Shown here piece after piece: positions 36,744-46,195 of a DNA stretch of 64,000 nt. Each line of letters starts with the position of its first letter. The stretch's first letter is position 1. Made by a program: the position numbers and the translations under genes. Where the stretch lies: NCBI RefSeq assembly GCF_000014565.1, contig NC_008268.1:1-64000 (forward strand), given 5' to 3'. This stretch comes from Rhodococcus jostii RHA1. GTDB lineage: Bacteria; Actinomycetota; Actinomycetes; Mycobacteriales; Mycobacteriaceae. Below the pieces are notes generated by a model, which ran no database searches, was not told the origin of the DNA, and worked only from the letters and a program-made list of their open reading frames with translations.

Positions 36744-37650
36744 GTCGGTCTCGAATCTCGTAGAACGCCATAAAGGTCTCCTCGAGGTCGGCCTCGGCGC
36801 ACTCGAAGTCGACGATGCCGTAGTGCGAGATCCGGCGGATCAAGGCGTCCAGCGCGGACTGAGGCGCACTGCACGTCAGCGATGTGCCCGCAACGGTGAG
36901 GCCGCGGATACCGGCCACGTCGCGGAAGTCCGATTCCTGGATCGGGGTCGAACATTCGGCGGTGACATGGTGCAGCGACTTCTGGCGTAGTTCGTGAAGA
37001 CTCTCGACGGCGATGAGGCGACCCTCCCGCAGCACACCGACGCGGTCGGCTACCTGCTGCACTTCGCCGAGTACGTGGGACGACAACAGGACCGTTCCGC
37101 CGGATGCGGTGTGCTCCCGGATGATCGCGTGAAACTCGTGTTGCACGAGCGGATCCAGTCCGCCGGTCGGTTCGTCGAGAATCAGCAGTTGCGGGCCGGA
37201 CATCAGGGCGAGAACCAGCGCGAGCTTCTGGCGGTTTCCCTTCGACATCGTCCGGGCGGTGCGATCGAGATCGAGATCGAGATCGAGTCGATCGGCGAAC
37301 ACGGTCGCGGCTTTGTCGACAGGGTCGCCACGCAGGTGTCCGAAGAACGTGATGTGCTGCCGTCCGGTCAGGCGGTCGTAGAGAGCCAATTCGCCGGGGA
37401 CGTAGCCGATCCGACGATGAACCGCGGGTGCCGCCGACCATGCATCGAGGCCGAGCACACGGGCCGACCCCGCAGTGGGACGCAGCAAGCCCGTGAGTAA
37501 GCGGAGCGTGGTCGACTTTCCGGCACCGTTGGGGCCGAGGTAGCCGAAGACTTCGCCTTCGACGACATTCAAGTCCACCGCGTCCAGAGCGAGTACCGAA
37601 CCGAACCGCTTGCTCAGTCCCACCGTGCACATGGCGATAGTGTCGGACAT
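36733..37650 (-). CDS. ABC transporter ATP-binding protein
   Basis: 305 residues. Walker A GPNGAGKS at about 39-46, signature MSKGNRQKL, Walker B LLILDEPTGGLD, switch His in LLSSHVLGEVQQ. The C-terminal about 80 residues form the extra domain typical of drug or lipid exporter ATPases (DrrA/CcmA type). An unusual run LDLDLDLDR precedes the signature motif, from a GATCGA tandem repeat in the DNA. It is the first gene of the ATPase-permease-usp operon, with a possible DosR-like site 34 bases upstream. Confidence 0.9.
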   Translation of the reverse strand: MSDTIAMCTVGLSKRFGSVLALDAVDLNVVEGEVFGYLGPNGAGKSTTLRLLTGLLRPTAGSARVLGLDAWSAAPAVHRRIGYVPGELALYDRLTGRQHITFFGHLRGDPVDKAATVFADRLDLDLDLDRTARTMSKGNRQKLALVLALMSGPQLLILDEPTGGLDPLVQHEFHAIIREHTASGGTVLLSSHVLGEVQQVADRVGVLREGRLIAVESLHELRQKSLHHVTAECSTPIQESDFRDVAGIRGLTVAGTSLTCSAPQSALDALIRRISHYGIVDFECAEADLEETFMAFYEIRDRHAA

Positions 37651-37683
37651 CTTTTCAGGTTTGCATCGGGGTGAGTGCCGTCA

Positions 37684-37700
37684 GTAGGGTCTTCCGGCCC
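37684..37700 (-). promoter_or_regulatory. Weak DosR-like box for the ABC operon
   Basis: Minus strand GGGCCGGAAGACCCTAC, 34 bases before 37,650. It keeps the CCCTAC half but differs in the first half. Confidence 0.35.
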
Positions 37701-37724
37701 GAATCGTCGCCGAGTGTCGCGCCA

Positions 37725-37741
37725 GTGACCATCGGCCCTAA
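37725..37741 (+). promoter_or_regulatory. DosR-like box
   Basis: GTGACCATCGGCCCTAA, 91 bases before the nitroreductase-like start at 37,832. Confidence 0.65.
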
Positions 37742-37831
37742 CCTCGGGCCACGGAAAGGCGAACACTGAGGTGGACGCACCGACTGCCCGACCTGGGTGA
37801 GGGCGGAGTGCGATCTACCGAGGAGGCGATC

Positions 37832-38821
37832 GTGGACAGCACCATTCCCGACGAGAACGTCGTGCGCATTGCCGTGGACCTCGCCTGCCGGGCACCGTCG
37901 GTGCACAACAGTCAGCCGTGGCAGTGGACGTACGCCGACGGTCAGCTCGACCTTTACACCGAACGCGGTCGGCTTCTGGCCTCGACAGACCCGTCGGGCC
38001 GGCAGCTGGTCGTCAGTTGTGGTGCGGCGCTGAATCATCTCGAAACGGCATTGACCGGGCTCAAATGGTCGGTGGACATCCGGCGCGTCCCGGAGGGGCC
38101 TCACTCGGGGCATCTGGCGACGATTCGGTTCCGCCACGACGCCCGGCCTCAGTCGCACGACTTCGACTTGCTTGCCGCGATCCGGCACCGGTATTCCGAC
38201 CGCAGGCCCTTCGGTCCGGTCAGCATGAAGACCCCGCTGCCCCCGGCATTGACCGACGTGACGCGTCGCGTGGACGTCCACCTGACCCTGCTGGCACAGG
38301 ACGCTCGTCCGACCCTGGCGAAGGCGACGGAGTTGACCGCGGCCGCACGAAAATACGATTCCGCGTACCAGGCCGAGCTTCACTGGTGGGCGGGTCATTC
38401 TATTCCGCAGGGTGGGATACCGGCGGATTCCCTCGCGACCGCGGAGAATCGTGACCGCGTCGACATCGGACGCCGTTTCCCCGCCGGCCGCGACAACGAC
38501 GCGAGCCCGGGGATCGACCGCTCGACGGTTCTCGTGTTGAGCACCGATACCGACGGTCGTGAAGCGTGGCTCCGGGCCGGTGAGGCCTTGTCCGCGGTGC
38601 TGTTGGAGGCCACCGTCGGCGGTCTCGCGACGTGCCCGCTGACGCACATGACCGAACTACGGCAGAGCCGGGAGATGATCCGCGAACTGGTTCCCGACCG
38701 CGGCTTCCCGCAGGCCCTGATCCGGGTGGGCACGACTGAGAAGAAGTCTCCGCCACGTCAGACTCCCCGGCGCCCCGTCGAGTCGGTGTTCTCGATCGGC
38801 CGCCGCCACTCCACTCGTTGA
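37832..38821 (+). CDS. Acg/Rv3131-family nitroreductase-like protein
   Basis: 329 residues from GTG 37,832, preferred over a GTG at 37,808 because AGGAGG lies five bases before it. Motifs CRAPSVHNSQPWQW, TDPSGRQLVVSCGAAL followed by NHLE, AAIRHRYSDRRPFGP, LHWWAGHSIPQGG and VLLEATVGGLATCPLTHM match the paralogue at 33,810-34,826. A flavin-binding dimeric fold is likely. It is read divergently from the ABC operon and has its own DosR-like box. The hydrogenase operon ends convergently 24 bases downstream. Confidence 0.88.
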   Translation: MDSTIPDENVVRIAVDLACRAPSVHNSQPWQWTYADGQLDLYTERGRLLASTDPSGRQLVVSCGAALNHLETALTGLKWSVDIRRVPEGPHSGHLATIRFRHDARPQSHDFDLLAAIRHRYSDRRPFGPVSMKTPLPPALTDVTRRVDVHLTLLAQDARPTLAKATELTAAARKYDSAYQAELHWWAGHSIPQGGIPADSLATAENRDRVDIGRRFPAGRDNDASPGIDRSTVLVLSTDTDGREAWLRAGEALSAVLLEATVGGLATCPLTHMTELRQSREMIRELVPDRGFPQALIRVGTTEKKSPPRQTPRRPVESVFSIGRRHSTR

Positions 38822-38845
38822 CGCTTCGGTAACCCGCAGACACGG

Positions 38846-39313
38846 TCACGACATTTCCGCGAGCGGCTCACCGAGCACCGACAGTACCGCCGCCACCGCC
38901 GTCTCGACGGCGCGGCCGACCGCGGGTGACAGTCCGCCGCCGGCAGCCAGGTCGGCGACCTCGACGGCGAGGACGACCATTCGGTGCGGCAGCCGATCGA
39001 GCACGGTGCCGAGTTGAATGATGTCGCCGAGGGAGATCCCGTGGGTGCTGAACCTGCCCGCCCGAACCCCGGCGAGTTCGTCCGGTGTGAACCGGTGCAC
39101 GGTGCCGGGTCGCGACGGTTCGCAGACGACGGCGTCGACCAGGACGGCCAGCTGCGCACCGGCCCACGCGTCGAGCAGAGCGGCCGGGTCCCCGTCGGAC
39201 ACGGACACGCGCACGTCCGGGGCGACGCGGTCCGCGACCTGTCGCGCGACCGCCGGACCGATCCCGTCGTCGCGGCGGAGTTCGTTTCCCAGCCCGATCA
39301 CCACGACCGTCAT
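38846..39313 (-). CDS. Hydrogenase maturation protease (M52 family)
   Basis: 155 residues from ATG 39,313, which overlaps the stop of the large subunit gene (ATGA). The N-terminal GLGNELRRDDGIG carries the acidic nickel-sensing residues; a second metal-site region is DAVVCEPSRPGTVHRF, and STHGISLGDIIQLG follows. Such proteases remove the C-terminal tail of the [NiFe]-hydrogenase large subunit after nickel insertion. It is the last gene of the operon. Other maturation (hyp) genes are not in the window. Confidence 0.9.
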   Translation of the reverse strand: MTVVVIGLGNELRRDDGIGPAVARQVADRVAPDVRVSVSDGDPAALLDAWAGAQLAVLVDAVVCEPSRPGTVHRFTPDELAGVRAGRFSTHGISLGDIIQLGTVLDRLPHRMVVLAVEVADLAAGGGLSPAVGRAVETAVAAVLSVLGEPLAEMS

Positions 39314-40602
39314 CGGCGGTCGACCGTGAGCGTCAGAAAGTGGGTGGCGCACGAGATGCACGGATCGTAGTTGCGGATGGTTCGTTCGCACAGCGTCGTC
39401 AGTTCGTCGTCGGCCAGCATGAGGTTTCCGTCCACCGCGCGCCGTAGGTCGTGTTCGATGGCGGCCTGGTTCTGCGACGTCGGCGGAACGATGGTGGCGG
39501 CGCGGATCAGCCCGGCGGGATCGACTTCGTAACGGTGATACAGCAGTCCGCGGGGTGCCTCGCTGACTCCGTGTCCGACCGTACGTATCGGTGACCCGGC
39601 GGTGAACGGCTGCGGAGGCCGCTCGTATCGGTCGATGATGCGCAATGCTTCCTCGACGGCGTAGACCACCTCGACGGCGCGGACGACGATGCTGCGGTAC
39701 GGGTTCCGGCACTGCGCGCCCAGCCCGGCGTCGGCGGCGGTCCGGGCGGCCACTCCGCCGAGCCGGGACGAATTGAGCGAGTACCGAGCCAGCGGTCCGG
39801 TGAGGTATCGGCGGCCGTCGAGCTCGGCGTGCAGTGCGGTCGAGTGCGGCACCTGGTGCTCTACCACATGCTTCGGGAATTCGTCGGCGGTGCAACGTAA
39901 TCCGGTCGACGACCGGATCTCGCCGTCCTCGATGGCGTAGCGGGAGTCGTCGTGCAGTGCGAGGAGGTCGTGGTCGAGTTCGATGTCGGGGAAGTCGAAC
40001 GACGACACCCATCGGACGGTTGCCACCGCGTGATCGAGTGCCGTGCGCAGTTGGTCGGACAGGGGTATCAGTTCGGCTGCGGTCGGCGCCCGGTGGAATC
40101 CGCCGATACGGACGTTGACCGGGTGGATCGGCCTGCCACCGATCGCGTCGAGGATCGCGTTTCCGGCCTTCTTCAACGACAGGCCCCGCTCGACGGCCTC
40201 CCGATCGTGCCGGGCGAGGGCAATCGAATCCGGGAGCCCCAGAAAGTCGGGTGCGTGCAGGAAGTAGATGTGCAGCACGTGACTGGCAATCCACTCGCCG
40301 CAGTACAGCAGTCGCCGCAGATCCCTCACGTCGTCGTCGAGCTCGAGTCCGCATGCCTGCTCGATGGCGTTGCACGCGCTCACCTGATAGGCCACCGGGC
40401 AGATACCGCAGATTCGCGAGGTGATGTCCGGGGGTTCGAGAAAGTGGCGGTCACGGAGGAAGGATTCGAAGAAGCGGGGCGGCTCGTAGATGTCGAGTGT
40501 GACGTGTTCTGCTCTCCCCTCCCGCACGGTCACGTCGACGCGGCCCTCACCCTCGACCCTGGCGAGGGCGCGCACCATCAGTTCTCTATTGCGGGGTGCC
40601 AT
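39310..40602 (-). CDS. hyhL: [NiFe]-hydrogenase large subunit, group 3b type
   Basis: 430 residues. The nickel ligands are in RICGICP (Cys65, Cys68) and DPCISCATH (Cys415, Cys418). A nine-residue tail, FLTLTVDRR, follows the last His, the expected site for the protease encoded next. Group 3b enzymes are cytoplasmic, NAD(P)-linked and bidirectional; the four-subunit context (B, G, S, L) supports this class. In M. smegmatis the related Hyh enzyme is produced in hypoxia under DosR control. It overlaps the small subunit gene by 17 bases. Confidence 0.92.
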   Translation of the reverse strand: MAPRNRELMVRALARVEGEGRVDVTVREGRAEHVTLDIYEPPRFFESFLRDRHFLEPPDITSRICGICPVAYQVSACNAIEQACGLELDDDVRDLRRLLYCGEWIASHVLHIYFLHAPDFLGLPDSIALARHDREAVERGLSLKKAGNAILDAIGGRPIHPVNVRIGGFHRAPTAAELIPLSDQLRTALDHAVATVRWVSSFDFPDIELDHDLLALHDDSRYAIEDGEIRSSTGLRCTADEFPKHVVEHQVPHSTALHAELDGRRYLTGPLARYSLNSSRLGGVAARTAADAGLGAQCRNPYRSIVVRAVEVVYAVEEALRIIDRYERPPQPFTAGSPIRTVGHGVSEAPRGLLYHRYEVDPAGLIRAATIVPPTSQNQAAIEHDLRRAVDGNLMLADDELTTLCERTIRNYDPCISCATHFLTLTVDRR

Positions 40603-41371
40603 AGACCTTCCCTTCCGATCCGTATGCCGCCACGTTGAATGTGGCGAAGACGCGGCCCATGGCGTCCTCGCTCATTCCGCATGTGCGCAGCCACCCCCGC
40701 ATCGCGGCGAGATTCGGGTCGGTGGTGGGGCCGAAGCAGCCGTAGCATCCGCGGGAGACCGACGGGCACAGCGCGCCGCAACCGGAGTGGGTCACCGGGC
40801 CGAGGCAGGGTGTTCCGTCGGCGACCATCACACACGTCAGACCGCGCCGCTTGCATTCGGTGCACACGCTGGTGTCGGGGATGTTGGGCCGCCGGCCGGC
40901 GAGGTATGCGGTGATGACCTCGAGGAGTTGACGCCGGTCGATCGGGCAACCGCGCAGCTCGAAGTCGACGGGGACGTGCGCCGAGATCGCGGTCGAGGTG
41001 GCGAGGGTGTCGATGTACTCGGGCCTCGCGTAGACCACCGACAGGAACTCGTCGATGTCGGCGAAGTTGCGTAACGCTTGGATGCCGCCGGCCGTCGCGC
41101 AGGCCCCGATCGTGACGAGGAACCGGGACTGCTCCCGCACCGCGCGGATGCGGTCCCGGTCGGCGGCCGTGGTGATCGACCCTTCGACCAGCGACAGATC
41201 GTATGGGCCCGCGGTGATCGTGTCCGACAGCTCGAGGAAATGGGAGATTTCCACGGCCTCCGACAGGGCGAGCAGCTCGTCCTCGCAGTCGAGCAGGGTG
41301 AGCTGACAGCCGTCGCAGGAGGCGAACTTCCACACGGCGAGTTTGGGTTTGGTGGTCGGTGGTGCGCTCAT
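40586..41371 (-). CDS. hyhS: [NiFe]-hydrogenase small subunit
   Basis: 261 residues from ATG 41,371 (ATGA overlap with the preceding gene). The proximal cluster region is [20 protein letters not shown]; later cysteines in [31 protein letters not shown] and GCYGCFGP provide further iron-sulfur ligands. [17 protein letters not shown] is the typical glycine-rich segment. No Tat signal is present, consistent with a cytoplasmic enzyme. Confidence 0.92.
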   Translation of the reverse strand: MSAPPTTKPKLAVWKFASCDGCQLTLLDCEDELLALSEAVEISHFLELSDTITAGPYDLSLVEGSITTAADRDRIRAVREQSRFLVTIGACATAGGIQALRNFADIDEFLSVVYARPEYIDTLATSTAISAHVPVDFELRGCPIDRRQLLEVITAYLAGRRPNIPDTSVCTECKRRGLTCVMVADGTPCLGPVTHSGCGALCPSVSRGCYGCFGPTTDPNLAAMRGWLRTCGMSEDAMGRVFATFNVAAYGSEGKVYGTPQ

Positions 41372-42219
41372 CACAGCTCCGGTACCCGTAGAAGTGGTTC
41401 GGCGGTGGCGTAGTCGACGACGGGACCGTCTCGGCACAGCAGCAGTTCGCCGAGCTGGCAGTGTCCGCAGGCCCCGATGCCGCATTGCATGTTCCGTTCC
41501 ACGGACACCTGAATGTCGTCCGGACGCACCCGGCGGTCGGTCAGTGCCCGGGCGCAGAACCGCATCATCGGCTCCGGTCCGCACAGCAGCGCGGTGGTGC
41601 GTCCGGGGTCGAGGTCCACCCGGTGCAGGGATTCGGTGACGAAGCCGACGCCTCCCGTCCATCCCGCGATCGGCTGGTCGATCGTCACTTCCACGGTGAG
41701 GTCCGTGCGGGCCTGCCAGGTCCCGAGTTCGGCACGGTAGAGGATGTCCGCTGGGGTGCGGGCGCCGACGACGAGAACGAGCCGGCGGAACTTGTCCCGC
41801 GCGGCCAGCGCGGCGAGCACCACCGGCCGCAGCGGCGCCAATCCCACTCCCCCGGCAACGATCACGAGGTCTCGGTCCGGGCCGGTGGGCATGGTCCAGC
41901 CCCGCCCGAAGGGGCCGCGCACACCGATGATCGTGCCGCGCGGGGCGTCGTGGAGTGCCCGGCTCACCGCTCCGACGTTGCGGATCGTGTGGACGAGGGT
42001 TCCGTCCGTGGCGGACGGGTCGCCCGAGACCGAGATCGCGACCTCGCCGACCCCGTGGGCGTACAACATCATGAATTGGCCGGGGGTGAACTGCGCGAGC
42101 GGCATCGCGGGTGGGGCGGCCGGGGCGAGGGTCACGGTGACCGAGTCGCGGGTCTCCACCGAACGGGACACGACCCGGTATCCGGTCGGAAGCATGCGGT
42201 CGTCCGGCAGTGCAGTCAC
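41371..42219 (-). CDS. hyhG: Hydrogenase gamma subunit (FAD/NAD(P)-binding, [2Fe-2S])
   Basis: 282 residues from GTG 42,219, overlapping the upstream stop (GTGA). Ferredoxin-NADP reductase fold: [20 protein letters not shown] for [19 protein letters not shown] and [13 protein letters not shown] for the nucleotide, and a C-terminal cysteine motif [19 protein letters not shown] for a [2Fe-2S] cluster. It transfers electrons between NAD(P)H and the hydrogenase. Confidence 0.9.
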   Translation of the reverse strand: MTALPDDRMLPTGYRVVSRSVETRDSVTVTLAPAAPPAMPLAQFTPGQFMMLYAHGVGEVAISVSGDPSATDGTLVHTIRNVGAVSRALHDAPRGTIIGVRGPFGRGWTMPTGPDRDLVIVAGGVGLAPLRPVVLAALAARDKFRRLVLVVGARTPADILYRAELGTWQARTDLTVEVTIDQPIAGWTGGVGFVTESLHRVDLDPGRTTALLCGPEPMMRFCARALTDRRVRPDDIQVSVERNMQCGIGACGHCQLGELLLCRDGPVVDYATAEPLLRVPEL

Positions 42220-42677
42220 CGGTCGCCGCGATTCGCGTAGAGATCGAGGAGTCGCGCGCGGGTGGACTGCAGCCGGGCGATCAGCACCCCGGACAACGCG
42301 CGGGTGACGGCATATCCGAAGTCGGGGCGGCTGAGCGCCATCTGCTCGAGCGCGGCGACGTCCACCTCCGCGGCATCGGTGGTCGTCGTGGCCTGGGCAT
42401 CGAACTGCCACACCTGCCGGGCGCCGAGCCACGACCAGCCGAGAACGTCACCGCCGTGCAGGGTTTCGAGTGCGACGGTGCCGCGGCCGGGTACCAGCGT
42501 GGTGAGGACGACACTTCCGGTACCGAGCAGCCAGCACCGGGTCGCCGGTTCGTTCTCGCGGAAGACGAACTCCCCCGCGGCGAATCGAACCGGGGTGCTG
42601 AGTTCCGCGAGCCGAAGCCGGTGTTGATGGTCGAGTCGGCCGAGGACTGGTGGCAGCGTCGATTCGTCGGCGTTCAC
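42216..42677 (-). CDS. Cyclic-nucleotide-binding-fold protein in hydrogenase operon
   Basis: 153 residues from GTG 42,677 (GTGA overlap). The middle is a cNMP-binding beta roll: [51 protein letters not shown]. The C-terminal helix [19 protein letters not shown] takes the place of the CRP dimer helix, and no helix-turn-helix follows. The phosphate-binding Arg-Ser/Ala of true cAMP sites is not obvious. Such proteins often sit between the beta and gamma genes of group 3b operons; a sensory or structural role is possible. Confidence 0.8.
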   Translation of the reverse strand: MNADESTLPPVLGRLDHQHRLRLAELSTPVRFAAGEFVFRENEPATRCWLLGTGSVVLTTLVPGRGTVALETLHGGDVLGWSWLGARQVWQFDAQATTTTDAAEVDVAALEQMALSRPDFGYAVTRALSGVLIARLQSTRARLLDLYANRGDR

Positions 42678-43831
42678 CGTTGCTCCCGGTCGTCCTCCGG
42701 CCGGTAGGCAGGCATGACCTGCACCAGCCGCGCGGCCTCTGCGGTGATGTCGATCCCGACGGGGCACCAGTCGATGCACCGTCCGCATCCCACGCACCCG
42801 GAGCTGCCGAACTGGTCGAACCACGTTCCGAGCTTGTGCGACATCCACTGCCGGTATCGGCTCTCCCCCGACGTCCGGACGTTCCCGCCGTGCACGTAGC
42901 TGAAGTCGGGTTCGAAGCACGACGACCAATGCTGCCACCGCTCGGCGTGCTCCCCCGTCAGATCGGTGACGTCCTCACTGGTGGTGCAGAAACAGGTAGG
43001 GCACACCATTGTGCAGTTTCCGCAGGTCAAACACCGGCTTGCAACGTCCTCCCAAACGTCGGCTCCGCGCGCGTCGCGGAGCAGTGCGCGAAGATCCACG
43101 TCGGGCATCGCCCGTCCCATGCGGCCGGTTGCGGTGCTCACGGCCTGCCGGGCGTCGTCGGCCTCCGCGGTCGCGGCGGCACGGTGGGCGACGTCGGCGA
43201 GGACGTCGGCACCGGATTCGGTGCCGACCTCGACGACGAAACGGTGGCCGTGCTCGTCGATGCGCTCGGTCAGCGCCAGATCGTACCCTGGTCCGGCCGC
43301 GGGTCCGGTGCCCATCGAGGCGCAGAAACAGACACCTCCCGGTTCGGTGCAGTGGGCGGCCACGATGAACAGTTTCCGGAACCTGAGGGCAGTGGTGCTG
43401 TCGGAGTCGGGGTCCGGGCACAGTACCCGGCGCAGGACGGATATGGCCGCGAGATCGCAGCCGCGGATCCCCACGAAGGCGTAGGGGCGCTCGTCGTGGG
43501 CCGGTGCGACGAAGGTACCGTCCCGGTCGACGGACCACTGTTGCTGCCGGGGCGGATGGAGGAATCGTTTCCACGACTGCGGGCCCGCCGAGTGACCGAA
43601 GACTGCGGCGTCGTCTCGCCGACGCAGCCGATACGTCCCGGGCCCGGTCGTCACACCCCAGCCGGACGGCAGCTGCGCACCGGAATCGAGTTCGGCGAGA
43701 ACGATGGCCGAATCCTCGACGGTGGGACCGACGACGCGATATCCGCGGGCGCGGAGCGCCTCGATCAGTTGGTCGAGGCCGCGGCGATCGAGGACACTCG
43801 CGTCGGCGTGCGCGGTTGGTTGCCCCTCCAT
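42674..43831 (-). CDS. hyhB: Hydrogenase beta subunit, 4Fe-4S ferredoxin type
   Basis: 385 residues from ATG 43,831, chosen because GGGAG lies seven bases upstream. The N-terminal about 200 residues include YAFVGIRGCDLAAISVLRRV and the HCTEPGGVCFCASMGTGP cysteine region; the C-terminal part binds two [4Fe-4S] clusters through CLTCGNCTMVCPTCFC and CVGCGRCIDWCPVG. It forms the electron-transfer module with the gamma subunit. The upstream DUF1876 gene ends 32 bases before the start, so it may be the first gene of the same operon. Confidence 0.9.
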   Translation of the reverse strand: MEGQPTAHADASVLDRRGLDQLIEALRARGYRVVGPTVEDSAIVLAELDSGAQLPSGWGVTTGPGTYRLRRRDDAAVFGHSAGPQSWKRFLHPPRQQQWSVDRDGTFVAPAHDERPYAFVGIRGCDLAAISVLRRVLCPDPDSDSTTALRFRKLFIVAAHCTEPGGVCFCASMGTGPAAGPGYDLALTERIDEHGHRFVVEVGTESGADVLADVAHRAAATAEADDARQAVSTATGRMGRAMPDVDLRALLRDARGADVWEDVASRCLTCGNCTMVCPTCFCTTSEDVTDLTGEHAERWQHWSSCFEPDFSYVHGGNVRTSGESRYRQWMSHKLGTWFDQFGSSGCVGCGRCIDWCPVGIDITAEAARLVQVMPAYRPEDDREQR

Positions 43832-43863
43832 GTGCTCACTCCCTTGCCTATGTGGCGGGTCCA

Positions 43864-44145
43864 TCACTCGGTGAGGTGGACCCGGCTGTGCGTGGCCGCT
43901 TCCACGTCGGCCGCGGTGAGCTCGATCAACTGGTGGGCGAGGTCGGCCAACGCACGTGCCGTGGCCAGTTCGTCGCCGATCTCGGGGATCTCGGTGTCCG
44001 CGGGATTCCGGCGGGCGAGCCCGACCCCGACCAGGGTGTGGGTGTCGCGGGTTCGGAGCCGGGCTTGGGCCCGGGTCCTGGACCCGCCTTCGTCGGCGTC
44101 GTGCTCGTCGATGACGATCTCCACGGACCACGTCTTCTCGTTCAT
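43864..44145 (-). CDS. DUF1876 protein (Rv1738-like)
   Basis: About 93 residues: TWSVEIVIDEHDADEG, a basic strand (TRAQARLRTRD), and the C-terminal helix ELATARALADLAHQLIELTA. This is the DUF1876 family; M. tuberculosis Rv1738 is strongly DosR-induced and resembles ribosome hibernation factors in fold. The start at 44,145 gives a nine-base spacing from GGAGG; 44,151 (two codons longer) has only three. It precedes the hydrogenase genes. No clear DosR-like site was found upstream. Confidence 0.82.
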   Translation of the reverse strand: MNEKTWSVEIVIDEHDADEGGSRTRAQARLRTRDTHTLVGVGLARRNPADTEIPEIGDELATARALADLAHQLIELTAADVEAATHSRVHLTE

Positions 44146-44221
44146 GTTCATCGGCCTCCGTTCGGTGTGGGCGCGGCGTCGCGTCCTCGATGTGCTTGTC
44201 GGTTACATGGGGGTTCCGCGA

Positions 44222-45643
44222 TCATGAGGCCACGACCACCCTCGTGTCGGTTGTCTTCGCGCACAGTCCGAGGACGGCGCGAAACCCGTCGGCGAGAGAC
44301 TCCGTCAAGGTCGCCAGATCCGGCACGGCATCGGTGTCGGCGTTGATCCCGACGCAGCATTGCGTGGTGTAGGACATCAGGGTGACGTTGAACGCCGATC
44401 CGAGTGTGGGGCTGAACGCGTAGTAGTGCAGGATCTCCGAGCCGGCAATGAACAGAGGGACCGGGGATCCGGCGACGTTCGAGGCGACGAAGTCGACGTG
44501 TTTGAGCATGTTTCCGAGTGTCGAGGCGGGAAGCAGGTTCACGGCGCCGGCGATCATCGGGGAAAACGGAATCGCGGGCTCACGGCGCCACGCATCGACG
44601 GTGGCGTGTACCCGGCGCATCAGCTCGGCGGGGTCGTCGATATCGGTGGGTAGCGCAAATCGTGCCAGACTGATGCGGTTGCCGCCCAGCGGGTCCGTCT
44701 CGGTGCGCAGGCTGATCGGCAGCGTCATCCGCAGTTCGCGGATCTCGGCTCCGTGCAGTCGGTGATACTTCGCCATTCCCAGCAGGACAGCAGCCAGGAA
44801 CGCGTCGTTGATCGAACCGGCGGCCGCCGCGGCTGCCTGAGCGAGCGCTTCCACCGGCACGTCGATCACCGCGCAGTGACGCCGCGTGCTGCGTTTCGTC
44901 ATCACCGGGGACAGCGTGGAAACCACGGGACGCGTGAGGCGCAGTGTGGAGCCGGCGAGAGCGGTTGCTTCGCGCCAGGTGGCCCTCGGCGCACGAACCA
45001 GCCGAACACTGTTGCGGCCCAGAATGTTCGCCGCCCGATGGGTCACGTCCGCGGCCGTATCCCGGTACCAGGAGAGGCGGCTCGGCGGACGAGACGATCC
45101 ACCGTGCGGCACGGCCGTCGCCCGGTCGGTCCGGCCGGGTCGTGGTGTGCCTTCGCGGGTGAAATCCACGATCTCCCGGGCTATCTGCATTCCACTGACA
45201 CCGTCGGTGAGAGAGTGATGCACTTTCATCACGAGGGCGGATCTGCCGTCGTTCAGTCCGTCGAGAATCGTGAACTCCCAGAGCGGGCGGCGCTTGTCGA
45301 ACGCCGTCATCTCGGCGGTCCGCGCGAAGTCGAGAACCCCGTCCCATGTTCGTGGTTCGGCGAGGGTGTAGCGGCGCAGGTGCCAGCTGAGGTCGAAGTC
45401 TCGATCGTCCGCCCACCGCGGCGGCGCCAGGCCCAGCGGATCCTCGATCGCCGTCCGCCGGAAGAGGGGAACGAGGTCGACCGCTCTGCGCATCATGTCT
45501 ACGAATCGGCTCTGATCCGGCCTGCGGTCGAGCAGCGCGACAGCCACGATGGTCGATCGGAGGATCGGATCCTCCTCCATCCGCCACGACATGAAGTCCG
45601 TCTGGGTCATGTATCGCTGATTCGTGGTGATCACGTCGGTCAA
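44222..45643 (-). CDS. WS/DGAT acyltransferase
   Basis: 473 residues with catalytic HHSLTDG at 142-148, PPRWADDRDFDLSWHLR at about 74-90, FDKRRPLWEFTILDGL, and C-terminal VDFVASNVAGSPVPLFIAG and SYTTQCCVGINADTDAVPD. The start is uncertain: TTG 45,643, GTG 45,634 or ATG 45,610, none with a strong ribosome site; the MTQTDFMSWRMEEDP segment is the usual family opening. It lies downstream of the SHOCT and Met-rich peptide genes, reading the same way. Confidence 0.88.
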   Translation of the reverse strand: MTDVITTNQRYMTQTDFMSWRMEEDPILRSTIVAVALLDRRPDQSRFVDMMRRAVDLVPLFRRTAIEDPLGLAPPRWADDRDFDLSWHLRRYTLAEPRTWDGVLDFARTAEMTAFDKRRPLWEFTILDGLNDGRSALVMKVHHSLTDGVSGMQIAREIVDFTREGTPRPGRTDRATAVPHGGSSRPPSRLSWYRDTAADVTHRAANILGRNSVRLVRAPRATWREATALAGSTLRLTRPVVSTLSPVMTKRSTRRHCAVIDVPVEALAQAAAAAAGSINDAFLAAVLLGMAKYHRLHGAEIRELRMTLPISLRTETDPLGGNRISLARFALPTDIDDPAELMRRVHATVDAWRREPAIPFSPMIAGAVNLLPASTLGNMLKHVDFVASNVAGSPVPLFIAGSEILHYYAFSPTLGSAFNVTLMSYTTQCCVGINADTDAVPDLATLTESLADGFRAVLGLCAKTTDTRVVVAS

Positions 45644-45736
45644 CTCGCTCGTGGATCGGGTCTGCGGTCGGTCTGTGTCGCTGAGCTTCGGTGTGGGCGC
45701 CGGGGACCCGTCCCTGCGGGACCCCGCGCCGCGGCG

Positions 45737-45823
45737 TCACATCGGCATCATGTGCATGGGCGGCAGGACACCCATGCTGTGCAGCCACATCATGAACATG
45801 TGGAACATCTGCATCGCATCCAT
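45737..45823 (-). CDS. Methionine-rich 28-residue peptide
   Basis: A tiny frame with a very good ribosome site: AAGGAGGTGATC, with GGAGG eight bases before the ATG at 45,823. The product has 28 residues, 11 of them Met and three His: it starts MDAMQMFHMFMMWL and ends PPMHMMPM. The composition suggests a membrane-inserted or metal-binding (copper-type) micropeptide. It lies 29 bases after the SHOCT gene and 93 before the WS/DGAT, all in one direction. Not recognised as a known family; the strong start context is the main support. Confidence 0.5.
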   Translation of the reverse strand: MDAMQMFHMFMMWLHSMGVLPPMHMMPM

Positions 45824-45852
45824 CACGATCACCTCCTTCGTGTGCGCGGGTG

Positions 45853-46107
45853 TCAGGGCGTCGTCCCGGCGCGCAGGATGCTCAGGCGATTGCGGTATTC
45901 CTGCTCGTCGATCTCTCCGCGTGCGAATCGCTCGGCCAGGACCGCTTCGGCACTGCGATGCGGTGGCTCGCCGGGCGGTGCCGGGAACGGGTGACTCACG
46001 TAGCGGATCAACAGGATGATTCCCACGATCAGCAGGCCCCAGATCAGCGCCATACCGGTGAACATCAGTGCATACCCCCAACCGCCGACATCGTCGTCGT
46101 ACATCAC
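45853..46107 (-). CDS. SHOCT-domain membrane protein
   Basis: 84 residues: MMYDDDVGGWGYALMF, one membrane helix (TGMALIWGLLIVGIILLI), a Pro-rich linker, and a C-terminal SHOCT motif (AEAVLAERFARGEIDEQEYR with RLSIL). The GTG start at 46,107 has GGAGG seven bases upstream. SHOCT segments are thought to mediate oligomerisation. Next to the Met-rich peptide, a shared membrane or metal function is possible but unproven. Confidence 0.8.
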   Translation of the reverse strand: MMYDDDVGGWGYALMFTGMALIWGLLIVGIILLIRYVSHPFPAPPGEPPHRSAEAVLAERFARGEIDEQEYRNRLSILRAGTTP

Positions 46108-46195
46108 GGGGCGGCCTCCTCCGGGCTGTTCGGCGGTGTGGTCCGAATTGGTCCGCCGTGCTACCAGTGTCCAACCGTGCCGGGGGTCGTTTACA

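Noticed and set aside
45702..45724. GGGGACCCGTCCCTGCGGGAC near the WS/DGAT start as a DosR-like box
   Set aside because: The half sites are two bases too close compared with the other boxes; it is better read as a plain inverted repeat.
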